From: an uncultured Myxococcales bacterium
Lineage (GTDB): Bacteria; Myxococcota_A; UBA9042
Length of the DNA stretch: 8,373 bases
NCBI GenBank assembly: GCA_937915965.1
Contig: CALGHC010000247.1
Span: 1 to 8,373 of the forward strand
Direction: 5' to 3'
Under the pieces are notes generated by a model. The model was not told the DNA's origin, ran no database searches, and saw only the letters and a program-made list of their open reading frames with translations. A program made the position numbers and the translations under genes. This document shows positions 1 to 6,913 of the stretch, one piece after another. The first letter of the stretch is position 1, and every line of letters begins with the position of its first letter.

Positions 1-82
1 CACCTGGGTCACACGCCGAGAGCGTCGCTGCCGCCGAAACAGCGAGCAGCACCCCAACAAGCCATCGAGTCATTGTGCGCAT
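1..82 (-). CDS. N-terminus of a lipoprotein (partial, runs off the left edge)
   Basis: Only the first 27 codons are inside the window. Read leftward from the ATG at 82 they give a short basic start (M-R-T-M-T-R), a hydrophobic Leu/Val/Ala core at residues 7-20 and a textbook lipobox L21-S22-A23-C24 followed by D25. This predicts Sec export, lipidation of Cys24 and signal peptidase II cleavage. In E. coli an Asp at +2 favours inner-membrane retention; whether that rule holds here is unknown. A GAGG ribosome site lies about 6 nt before the ATG at 82, which favours it over the in-frame ATG at 73. The gene is divergent from pdxA. The mature protein lies outside the window, so no function can be given. 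Confidence 0.72.
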   Translation of the reverse strand, partial: MRTMTRWLVGVLLAVSAAATLSACDPG

Positions 83-130
83 CAGGCCCTCACAGGACGG
101 AATCACCAAGCGCGCTTGCCTGGTCCGCCT

Positions 131-158
131 ATGCTAGCATTCGCCCCCGGAGCGGCAA
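131..158 (-). promoter_or_regulatory. Candidate promoter for the leftward lipoprotein gene, with a 10-bp palindrome
   Basis: On the minus strand a TTGCCG box (153-158) is followed after 16 nt by TAGCAT (131-136), a plausible sigma70-type -35/-10 pair. It would start transcription about 40 nt before the lipoprotein ATG at 82. The -10 box lies inside a perfect 10-bp palindrome, ATGCTAGCAT (131-140), which is AT-richer than its surroundings and could also be a regulator half-site. I found no well-spaced -35/-10 pair for pdxA on the plus strand. Confidence 0.33.
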
Positions 159-187
159 GAAAAGTGGATCCACAGTCGAGGCGAGCG

Positions 188-1333
188 GTGAACCCGAGCA
201 ACCATCCCGGCAGCGAACCGACGGTACCACAGACGACCAGGGTTGCGGTCGCGCCCTCCGACGCGGTTGTCCGCTCGCCGGCGATCGGGTTGACGCTCGG
301 TGACCCTTCCGGGATCGGCCCGGAGGTCATGATCGCGGCCCTGGCGGCGACTCGGCTGGCCGAACGGATGGTCTGCCGGCTCTACGTTCCGCAAGAGATC
401 TGCGCCGCGGTCGGCGACTGGCTCGGCCGGCTCGGTCTCGAAGTCAGCGCCACCTCGCCCGTCCGCGTGTCGGGGGGACACCCCGACGCCCTGGTCGCTT
501 CGGGCGTCGTCTTGCACCCGATCGCCGCTGTGGACGGCATCGCCGAGGCGCCTCCGCTCGCCGGGCAGCCGACGGCCGGCGGGCGCAGCATGACGATGCG
601 CTCGCTCGCTGCCCTGCTTGATGCGGCATGCGCGGGTCAGCTCGACGCGATCGCCACCGGCCCGGCCGTCAAAGCGATCTTCGACGGCCACCGCCCCGAC
701 TTCCCGGGTCAGACCGAGTATGTCGCCTGGCGGTTGGGCGTCGACCGATTCGCCATGATGCTCGCTGGCCCAGCGCTGCGCGTAGTCCCCGTGACGACTC
801 ATATGGCGCTGCGTGACGTCGCGCAGCGACTCGATAGCGGTCTCATCGTCAGGGCCGTGGAGGCGACCGTCGATGCACTGCGCCGCTGGTATGGGATCTC
901 GCAGCCACGCTTGGCCGTCTGTGGCTTGAACCCGCACGCAGGCGAGGGCGGACGGATGGGAGATGAAGAGCCGCGGATCATCGTCCCCGCCCTCACGACC
1001 CTGGTCGCCGCCGGCCACAACGTCGTTGGGCCAGTTCCCGCCGACACGGCCTTCCATCACGCCCTGTCCGGGCGCTACGATGCGGTCGTGTGCATGTATC
1101 ACGATCAGGCCCTTGGGCCTTTGAAGACGGTTCATTTCGCCGACGCAATCAACGTGACTTGTGGTCTGCCGATTCCACGGGTCTCGCCGGACCACGGAAC
1201 CGCATGGGACATCGCCGGACGCGGCGAGGCCGATTCCAGCAGCGCGATCGCGGCCTTGGAGTTGGCCGGCCGCGTCGCTGCAAGCAAACATGGGGTCGCA
1301 ATCGGAGACGCCGCGCGCGCAATTGGAGGGTGA
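188..1333 (+). CDS. pdxA: 4-hydroxythreonine-4-phosphate dehydrogenase PdxA
   Basis: PdxA oxidises 4-phosphohydroxy-L-threonine with NAD(P); after decarboxylation the product is condensed by PdxJ with deoxyxylulose phosphate in cytoplasmic pyridoxal phosphate synthesis. With a GTG start at 188 the protein has 381 residues. Family landmarks are GDPSGIGPE (38-46), metal ligands H205 (VTTHM), H250 (NPHAG) and H305 (MYHDQ) at exactly the E. coli spacing (45 and 55 residues), K313, N322 and R331, and the DHGTA motif. The position matching E. coli substrate-binding His136 is Gln175 (PGQTE instead of GHTE), followed by the conserved Thr. GTG 188 is preferred because GAGG sits 6 nt upstream and the codons before it are low in third-position GC (CTA, GCA, AGA, AAA, CGA), unlike those after it. 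ATG 131, TTG 116 and GTG 164 are alternatives. Even so, about 33 residues precede the usual family N-terminus. It ends 4 nt before the next gene, so coupling is likely. Confidence 0.93.
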   Translation: MNPSNHPGSEPTVPQTTRVAVAPSDAVVRSPAIGLTLGDPSGIGPEVMIAALAATRLAERMVCRLYVPQEICAAVGDWLGRLGLEVSATSPVRVSGGHPDALVASGVVLHPIAAVDGIAEAPPLAGQPTAGGRSMTMRSLAALLDAACAGQLDAIATGPAVKAIFDGHRPDFPGQTEYVAWRLGVDRFAMMLAGPALRVVPVTTHMALRDVAQRLDSGLIVRAVEATVDALRRWYGISQPRLAVCGLNPHAGEGGRMGDEEPRIIVPALTTLVAAGHNVVGPVPADTAFHHALSGRYDAVVCMYHDQALGPLKTVHFADAINVTCGLPIPRVSPDHGTAWDIAGRGEADSSSAIAALELAGRVAASKHGVAIGDAARAIGG

Positions 1334-1337
1334 ACAG

Positions 1338-2852
1338 ATGAGACACACGACGATGATGATCTCGGGCTTGCTGAGTACGGCTCTGCTTGGCGCGAGCGTC
1401 TGGCTGAGCGGGTGCGATCGCAATGATCACCGTGACAAGGGTCATGACGAGGCGGCCGGCGCTGGCAGCGGCGGCGAGTCGCAGGGTGCCTCCGCACAGG
1501 GAGCGGGGATGCCCGACGAAGCGAGCGCCACGGGGGCCGGTCACGTCGTCAAACCGCCCCCGGTCGAACCCATCATGGCTCTCGACATCTACCATCAGGT
1601 CGAACCCGCGCGCAGCACCTCCGACGCCAAGCTTGAGCCGATGTGGACGCTGACGCCTGCGCCGCCGGTCGCCAATCAGGGCGGCGATTCGCGAGGAGGC
1701 ACCACCGGCGAGGACGAGGCGTCGTCGGGTTCGACTGCGGAGAATCAGGACGAGAAGAACGATGACGGTGACGACGAGCGCGCGCACGGAGGCGAGAACG
1801 GCGGTCACGCTGCAACCGCCGACAACGCCCCCCAAGACGCGACTCCGGATGGCGCCGCGCCGACGGGCACCATCGCGTGGCACGGACCGGCGGTGTTGAT
1901 CGGTCGAAAGCAACTCTTTGTGGACGGGAAGGTCATTGCGGAGGTTCGCTGTGTTGGACGCGAGGGGGCCAGCTGCGACGAGGGCGCGCTGCGTGCGAGC
2001 ACCGGCAAACACCTCCTCGATTTCGGCGCCGACGCGCTCGTCACGGCTGAGGATGGCGCGTCAGCCCACGTCCTCGCCTTGCGCGGCCCAGCCGCGGCTT
2101 GGAAGGACAAGGACGTCGCTGTGATCGCCGACCGCCGGGTCGCCTGGGGAGCGGTCGAGCAGGTCGTGGCGACCCTCCGAGCGGCAGGTGCAAAGCCTCG
2201 CGTCGCGGTCGCGTCCTTCATCGGCGGGCTCGTTGATGTCTGGCCTGAGGGCGTCGCTGCGCCAGTCGCCCCGGTCGCCGCTGGCGGCGAATGTGGCACG
2301 CCGACCGCCGACGACAATCTTCCCGATGACGTCGCCAGCGTCTTGCTCCGCGTCGGTCGTGGCGGTGTCGGTCTTGAGCTGCAGCGGCAGTCAGGCGAGG
2401 TGGCACCGCGTGAGGTGCTCGGCAATGTCCTGGAGACGCTCTCGGCTTGGGCGGGGCGAATCCACGGCGCCTTCCCTGCGATCGACACGATCACTCTCGT
2501 GATCGACCCCGAGACCCCCGCCGAGGAGGTCGTGCGCGCCCTCGACGGCGTGCGCGATGACTGTGGGCAGCGCGCCAAGGGGACCCCTTGCCACGATCGT
2601 CGTCGGCTGTTCACTCACGTCGTGCTGCGCTTGGAGGCGGCTGCCCAGCCGGCACCGGCGAGCGCAGGTGACGCCGGCGCCGCGGAGGCGCCCGGCAAAC
2701 CAGGCGGGGGCCTTGATCTCCGTCTTGGCGACCCGCAGGGCGGCGCTTTGCGTCTCGACCAACGGCCGCGGGCCATGGGTGGGATGCACCTGGGTTCACC
2801 CGCCGGTCGGCTGCGCCTCGACCGCGGCAGCCCCAACCTGCCTCGGCCGTAA
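1338..2852 (+). CDS. Lipoprotein with two probable ExbD/TolR-like periplasmic domains
   Basis: This 504-residue protein starts at ATG 1338, with GGAGGG 7 nt upstream inside the end of pdxA; the frame is open further upstream but the ribosome site and signal peptide fix the start. Residues 1-25 form a lipoprotein signal with lipobox L23-S24-G25-C26, predicting a lipid-anchored envelope protein. Residues 27-175 look disordered, rich in Gly, Ala, Asp and Glu, with an acidic stretch around 125-150. Residues about 185-295 follow the ExbD/TolR periplasmic pattern: a strand plus LFVDGKVI, then VAVIADRRVAWGAVEQVV, a helix ending in RAAG and a closing strand. Residues about 335-435 repeat the pattern more loosely (TLVIDPETPAEEVVRALDGV). 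Cys205/213 and Cys409/418 could form disulfides. The tail (456-504) is Gly/Arg-rich with three L-R-L motifs. True ExbD/TolR proteins have one N-terminal membrane helix; here a lipid anchor replaces it. The family link is pattern recognition only. Confidence 0.72.
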   Translation: MRHTTMMISGLLSTALLGASVWLSGCDRNDHRDKGHDEAAGAGSGGESQGASAQGAGMPDEASATGAGHVVKPPPVEPIMALDIYHQVEPARSTSDAKLEPMWTLTPAPPVANQGGDSRGGTTGEDEASSGSTAENQDEKNDDGDDERAHGGENGGHAATADNAPQDATPDGAAPTGTIAWHGPAVLIGRKQLFVDGKVIAEVRCVGREGASCDEGALRASTGKHLLDFGADALVTAEDGASAHVLALRGPAAAWKDKDVAVIADRRVAWGAVEQVVATLRAAGAKPRVAVASFIGGLVDVWPEGVAAPVAPVAAGGECGTPTADDNLPDDVASVLLRVGRGGVGLELQRQSGEVAPREVLGNVLETLSAWAGRIHGAFPAIDTITLVIDPETPAEEVVRALDGVRDDCGQRAKGTPCHDRRRLFTHVVLRLEAAAQPAPASAGDAGAAEAPGKPGGGLDLRLGDPQGGALRLDQRPRAMGGMHLGSPAGRLRLDRGSPNLPRP

Positions 2853-2933
2853 CGAACGACCCCTATTGCGATCGCCTTCGCTCGTCGCCGGCGCGGCAGC
2901 TGAGCGATCGGGGAGTGATCGAGGAAGGCGCTC

Positions 2934-3953
2934 ATGACCGACCTGTGGCTTGATACTGCCCGTTTTCCTGGCCGGGCGTCGTTGGATTCCGTGCTCCGCT
3001 CGCACCAGCCCCGCGCCGGCGGTGAGCGGATCGACGTCGCGCTAGACGACCGGGTACGAGCGCTCTGGGCCGAACTTCTCGGTGTGGCCCGGGCCGACCT
3101 GCTGCTGGTCACCGGTCACGGCGAGGCGCTTGGTCTGATCGCGCGCGCCCTGGTCACGCCCGATGACACGTGCGCGTTGGCCGAGCCCGTGCCAGCGAGC
3201 CTGGTTGGCGCCGTGCTCGCCTGCGGTGGCCGTTATGTGGATCTCGGCCGGCTGGCCGACGGTCGGCTGGATGCGCAAGCGCTGGCGCGGGTCGCCAACC
3301 ATCACCCTGGTGCTGTGCTATTTGCGCAGGCGCCCTGCGTCTTTGGCTGCGACGACTTGCTGTTGGCGAATGCAGATGCGGCGGGTGCCGATGCCGATGA
3401 GGCCTCCGCTCCTCGCGCGCCTCCGCCGCCGTTTCGTGCGGTGATCGTCGACCAGACTCGACAACTCCGACCAAACATCGACGGTTCTTCACCAGCGCTC
3501 CCGGTGGACGCGCGGATCGTCGCGTTGCGCGACCCAGATGACGGCGGGGCACCACTGTTGCACGCGATCTGCTGTGCGCCTGGAACCGGCGGCTCCCTCG
3601 CCTTCCTCCTGGGCCCGTCCGTGCCGCCTCTGTCGCTGCTGCAGCGGGCAGCCGCCCTGCTTGAGCCGCCTGCGCGAAACGACCGCTTTGGTGCCGTCGA
3701 GGCGCAGCTCGTCGCCGGTGCGGCGGCGCTGGCCACCGATGTCAACGATCATCCTGGCGTCATCGTTCATGGACGAGCCGGCGTCGAGATCGCGATCGAA
3801 TGCCTTGCGGGCGACAGCGCCGCGCTGGCATCCCGGCTACAGGCGTCGGGTTGGCGGCCGACGGCTCTCGGCGGACACGCGGGGCGCAGCTTGATTGTGG
3901 TCGATCTGCTCGCTTGGCGTCCGCTCAGCCGCGGCCACCGCTCCGACCGCTGA
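2934..3953 (+). CDS. Aminotransferase-fold protein lacking the PLP lysine (probable pseudoenzyme)
   Basis: The 339-residue protein starts at ATG 2934 behind an AGGAAGG site about 6 nt upstream. Its architecture resembles fold-type I aminotransferases of the HisC/CobD kind. Residues 50-73 match the LGV...VTGHGEALGLIARAL segment; 74-120 match the GD...P..L..A...GG...V...DG.LD block; AVIVDQ (169-174) aligns with the VVVDE strand that carries the Asp contacting the PLP ring nitrogen; 286-325 resemble the small-domain end (L..RL...GWRP..L.GH). The segment expected to carry the Schiff-base lysine (about 198-228) reads ALRD, Pro/Asp/Gly-rich, then GGSLAFLLGP, and the whole protein contains no lysine. 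The P-N-N-P-T-G loop is APCVFG, so the usual Asn is also absent. Catalysis by the family mechanism is therefore unlikely. It lies 81 nt after the lipoprotein gene, probably in the same transcript. It overlaps the convergent rng gene by 29 nt. Confidence 0.75.
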   Translation: MTDLWLDTARFPGRASLDSVLRSHQPRAGGERIDVALDDRVRALWAELLGVARADLLLVTGHGEALGLIARALVTPDDTCALAEPVPASLVGAVLACGGRYVDLGRLADGRLDAQALARVANHHPGAVLFAQAPCVFGCDDLLLANADAAGADADEASAPRAPPPPFRAVIVDQTRQLRPNIDGSSPALPVDARIVALRDPDDGGAPLLHAICCAPGTGGSLAFLLGPSVPPLSLLQRAAALLEPPARNDRFGAVEAQLVAGAAALATDVNDHPGVIVHGRAGVEIAIECLAGDSAALASRLQASGWRPTALGGHAGRSLIVVDLLAWRPLSRGHRSDR

Positions 3954-5445
3954 CGACCCGAACGTCGGGGGCCGTTGCGCGAACGCGGGCCTGTTCGACC
4001 ACCTCGATCGACACGCCGAAGCGTTCTTCGAGGTCCGCGATCGTCGGCGCGAGCTGGCTCTTGAGGATCGCCGCGGCGCGCGCTGGCAGTTCAACCTTCA
4101 TGAGGCTGTCCCGGTGCTCGCCACTCGCCAGGCTGCGCCGCAGTCTGGCGATGGTATCGATGGCCAGATCACTGGCCGAGCGGACGTAGCCCTGGCCGTC
4201 GCAGGTTGGGCAGGTCTCGGTGAGACGTTCGTAGATGCTCTCGCGCACGCGTTTGCGCGTGAGCTCGATTAATCCGAATTCATTTAGTTTTCCCACGCGA
4301 ATCCGGGCTCGGTCGCCGGCGAGCTCCGCCTCGACGACGGCCTCGAGCATGCGTCGGTCCTCCAGTCGCTTCATCTCGACGAAGTCGACGACGACGATGC
4401 CGCCGATGTTGCGCAGGCGCAGCTGGTGGGCGACCTCGCGGGCGGCCTCGAGGTTCAATCGCAGCACAGCGTCGGACAACGCTTCGGAGCTGACCTGTCG
4501 GTCGCTGTTGACGTCGATGACCGTCATCGCCTCCGTGCGGCTGATGACCAACTCGCCGCCGCTCTTGAGCGCGACCCGCGGCTCGATCGCCGCGCGCAGC
4601 CACCGGTCGATGCCATGGGCAGAGAACAGGGGGGTCCGCGCCTCGTGCAGGCGTACGTGCGGCCGGGCCTCGGGGTGGAATCGACCGACAAAGGTGGTGA
4701 CGCGGTCGTACTCGGCCGGGTCGTCGATCCAGACGGTCTCGGTCTGGGGGCCAACCAGATCGCGGAGCGACCGCAGCACCAGGTCGAGGTCGTCGTAAAT
4801 GTAGCTCGGGCCGTTGGCGGCCTCGAAGCGCACCTGGATGTCGAGCCACTGGGCTTCGAGGACGCGCAGATCTTCGCCGAGCTCTGGGATCGTGGCGCCC
4901 TCGCCGACCGTCCGCACGATCGCGCCCCCCCGCTTGCACAGCGCGGCGACCACGTCGTGCAGCCGTTTGCGCTCGGCGGGGTCGTCGATCATGCGCGACA
5001 CGCCGAAATGAGGCTCGCGCGGCAGGTGCACGATGTTTCGGCCGGGCAGGGCGATGTATGTGGTGACGCGCGGCCCCTTTCGGGCGACCGGTTCACGCAC
5101 CACCTGCACCATGATCTCCTGGTTGGCGCTGAGCAGCTCGGCGATCGGCTTGCGAGGCCGACGCACCGGCGCGCCGTCGACGGTTGTGGCGCCGCTAGCG
5201 AGGCTGGACTCGAAGCCAGCCAGCCAGACGTCTGCAGCGTGCAGCAGCGCGTTGCGCTCGTGGCCGATATCGACGAAGGCGGCGTCCATGCTCGGCACGA
5301 CGCGCACGACCCGGCCGCGGTAGATGTTACCCGACAAGCCTCGGCCGACGGTGCGCTCCACCTGTAGCTCGATCACCCGGCCGTCCTCGGCGAGGGCGAT
5401 CCGCGTCTCTTCGGGCGAGTGTTGGATGTAGAGAGTCTCGGCCAA
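3925..5445 (-). CDS. rng: Ribonuclease E/G family endoribonuclease
   Basis: This 506-residue protein has RNase G length and lacks the long C-terminal scaffold of E. coli RNase E. The family cleaves AU-rich single-stranded RNA from 5'-monophosphate ends and matures 16S rRNA and other transcripts in the cytoplasm. Residues 35-135 form the S1 RNA-binding domain (GNIYRGRVVRVVPSMDAAFVDIG). R178-T179 correspond to the 5'-phosphate sensor. D311 (VIDVNS) and D354 (VVVDFVEM) are the magnesium-binding catalytic aspartates, 43 residues apart as in E. coli RNase E. C412-P-T-C415 is the zinc-link motif, also at the expected spacing. The start is TTG 5445: the protein then begins as family members do (M-x-E-x-x-I...PEETRIAL), and no other start codon occurs between it and an in-frame TAG at 5518-5520. 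It lies 72 nt after the Cys-rich lipoprotein gene and may share its transcript. Confidence 0.95.
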   Translation of the reverse strand: MAETLYIQHSPEETRIALAEDGRVIELQVERTVGRGLSGNIYRGRVVRVVPSMDAAFVDIGHERNALLHAADVWLAGFESSLASGATTVDGAPVRRPRKPIAELLSANQEIMVQVVREPVARKGPRVTTYIALPGRNIVHLPREPHFGVSRMIDDPAERKRLHDVVAALCKRGGAIVRTVGEGATIPELGEDLRVLEAQWLDIQVRFEAANGPSYIYDDLDLVLRSLRDLVGPQTETVWIDDPAEYDRVTTFVGRFHPEARPHVRLHEARTPLFSAHGIDRWLRAAIEPRVALKSGGELVISRTEAMTVIDVNSDRQVSSEALSDAVLRLNLEAAREVAHQLRLRNIGGIVVVDFVEMKRLEDRRMLEAVVEAELAGDRARIRVGKLNEFGLIELTRKRVRESIYERLTETCPTCDGQGYVRSASDLAIDTIARLRRSLASGEHRDSLMKVELPARAAAILKSQLAPTIADLEERFGVSIEVVEQARVRATAPDVRVVSGRSGGRG

Positions 5446-5517
5446 ATCGACCGCCGTGCCTGCGCAGCGCCGCTTCCCGGGCCGCTCTGTCCGCGCGAAT
5501 GTGCCGTGCTGCCGACC

Positions 5518-6735
5518 CTATCCGCCGCGTTTGAGGTCGAACACACCCTTGGTGAGGTAGATCATCTTGCCTGCCTCGACCTGGTTGGCGAGCTCGGCGC
5601 TGAAGCTGCCCGTCACCCGGCCACCGACGTCATCGAAGGAGTCGATCGTGATCGTGTAGTCAGCTGAGACGAACTTCCACTGAACCTCGGTGGGGTCCGT
5701 GGTGCCGTCATTCATCATCACCAGCGTCTTCTCGGCCTCCAGCCCCACCGCCGTGAACGTGCCGGTCTGGAACTCCTCGATCGGAGCGATCTGGATCTCG
5801 ATCTTGTTCAGGCCGGCGTCGCCGGTGAGCTGGAGCATCTTGTCGATCGAGTTGTAGGTCGCGTTGGTGATGTCGAACGACAGCGCGTCGGCGTCGGCCG
5901 GCGGGTCGGGAGTCTCTGAAACGATCATGTCGAAGAGGTCAGGCTGCTCAAGCTGAATGTCTTTCTTGGGGATGTCGATGAAGCCCGAACCGATGTCGCT
6001 CGCCGCTGTGTCTTGACCGCTGCCGCCGTCCGCCCCGGCCGAGGTGTCGGCCACCGAGCCCGCGCTGCCCTCTTTGACCTTGGGGTGACAGACGCCGTCG
6101 TCGCAGACCTCGCCCGCCGCGCAGCTCTTCTTGGTCCTGCCCGAGCCGGTGGCGCTGCACTGCCCGTAGGCGGCGCTGCCGTCGCAAACCGTCGTCGTCG
6201 GCTCGCAGCTGCGCGCCAGGCAGGTGTGGGTCGCGCCATCGCAGTACGTGTCGATCGGACAGCTCGATCCCTTCCAGATGCCGCCCTCGCAGGTCAGCAC
6301 CTTCTTCCAACCGCACACCTTGGCGCCATCGCTGCAGCTCTTGGCGACGCAGGTCCCCGCGATGCAGGTCTCCGAGCCGGCGCAGGTATTCTTCGGGCTC
6401 GGATCAGCGAGGCCGTCCGCGGGGCACTGCAAGACCTTGGCGCCGTCACTGCTGCACGAGAGGCTGCTCTTTTCGCAGATGATCGGCTTGCACTGCGCGC
6501 CGGAGCACGCTTTCGACGCGCCACATTGCGCGACCTTCCAGGCCCTGCCCGCGTCGGCGCACGTGACCAGCGCGTTGCCGATGCAGGTCACGTCGCCCAT
6601 CGTGCAGAATGAGTCCACCGGCCCTGGCGCTTCGTCGCCGCCACAGGCTGCAAACAGACCGACGGTCGCGGCCGCTAGAGCCAGCGTCGGCCACCGAGTC
6701 TTTGCCACGTCAGCGCTGAAACCGTTTCCACGCAT
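5518..6735 (-). CDS. Cys-rich lipoprotein with four six-cysteine modules
   Basis: The protein has 405 residues. ATG 6735 is chosen because GGGAGG lies about 6 nt upstream; a GTG at 6771 would add 12 residues before the signal peptide and has weaker support. Residues 1-30 form a signal peptide with a hydrophobic core (17-30) ending in L27-F28-A29-A30-C31, a slightly atypical lipobox. Residues 44-216 contain exactly 24 cysteines in four modules (C44-C82, C87-C129, C134-C172, C177-C216). Each follows C-x6-C-x(7-9)-C-x(9-13)-C-x5-C-x(4-6)-C, with exactly four residues between modules, implying three disulfides per module outside the cytoplasm. Residues 220-285 are a Gly/Ser/Asp-rich linker. Residues 286-405 look beta-rich, with a GRVTGSFSAEL strand and a closing GVFDLKR, like a beta-sandwich or barrel. 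It is probably an envelope protein; I cannot name a ligand or function. Its TAG stop is in the same frame as rng, 72 nt upstream of the rng start. Confidence 0.85.
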   Translation of the reverse strand: MRGNGFSADVAKTRWPTLALAAATVGLFAACGGDEAPGPVDSFCTMGDVTCIGNALVTCADAGRAWKVAQCGASKACSGAQCKPIICEKSSLSCSSDGAKVLQCPADGLADPSPKNTCAGSETCIAGTCVAKSCSDGAKVCGWKKVLTCEGGIWKGSSCPIDTYCDGATHTCLARSCEPTTTVCDGSAAYGQCSATGSGRTKKSCAAGEVCDDGVCHPKVKEGSAGSVADTSAGADGGSGQDTAASDIGSGFIDIPKKDIQLEQPDLFDMIVSETPDPPADADALSFDITNATYNSIDKMLQLTGDAGLNKIEIQIAPIEEFQTGTFTAVGLEAEKTLVMMNDGTTDPTEVQWKFVSADYTITIDSFDDVGGRVTGSFSAELANQVEAGKMIYLTKGVFDLKRGG

Positions 6736-6831
6736 CTCTCGCCTCCCACCAGCCTGCGCCCCTTGCGGCACGGCCGGTCGCGCGTTTGACGCATCGCCGT
6801 CGGAACCGCGTGCGTGGCGCCCTTCTAGCAG

Positions 6832-6860
6832 ATTTTTGCGACTCGCGCTCCCCGTCCCAA
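6832..6860 (-). promoter_or_regulatory. Candidate promoter for the Cys-rich lipoprotein gene
   Basis: On the minus strand TTGGGA (6855-6860) is followed after 17 nt by AAAAAT (6832-6837), each matching the sigma70 consensus at about four of six positions. This is the most AT-rich patch in the 178-nt gap between the two minus-strand genes, and it would give a leader of about 90 nt before ATG 6735. GCTAGAA (6823-6829), just downstream, is an alternative -10 element and is also present in the next promoter region. No convincing terminator for the upstream gene was seen in this gap. Confidence 0.25.
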
Positions 6861-6913
6861 GCCAGTCGAAGAGGACTCACGGGCGCTCGGGGCTGGCGCG
6901 GCCGGTTCGACGC

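Noticed and set aside
1161..1337. Upstream extension of the ExbD-like lipoprotein gene
   Set aside because: The open frame continues into pdxA, but GGAGGG and a complete lipoprotein signal peptide place the start at ATG 1338.
134..1423. Long open frame on the minus strand opposite pdxA
   Set aside because: It is antisense to a clearly conserved gene. Its product is Arg/Asp/Gly-rich with no recognisable domain, as expected of an antisense frame in high-GC DNA.
1149..2614. Open frames on the minus strand opposite the ExbD-like lipoprotein gene
   Set aside because: They overlap a gene with a signal peptide, ribosome site and domain pattern. Their own products are low-complexity Arg/Ser/Ala-rich and lack any start signal.
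2934..3953. Calling this gene a working histidinol-phosphate aminotransferase (hisC) or cobD
   Set aside because: The catalytic lysine and the substrate-loop Asn are missing, so only the fold resemblance is supported.
4426..5367. 313-codon open frame on the plus strand opposite rng
   Set aside because: RNase E/G on the other strand has every catalytic motif in place, and the product of this frame shows no family features.
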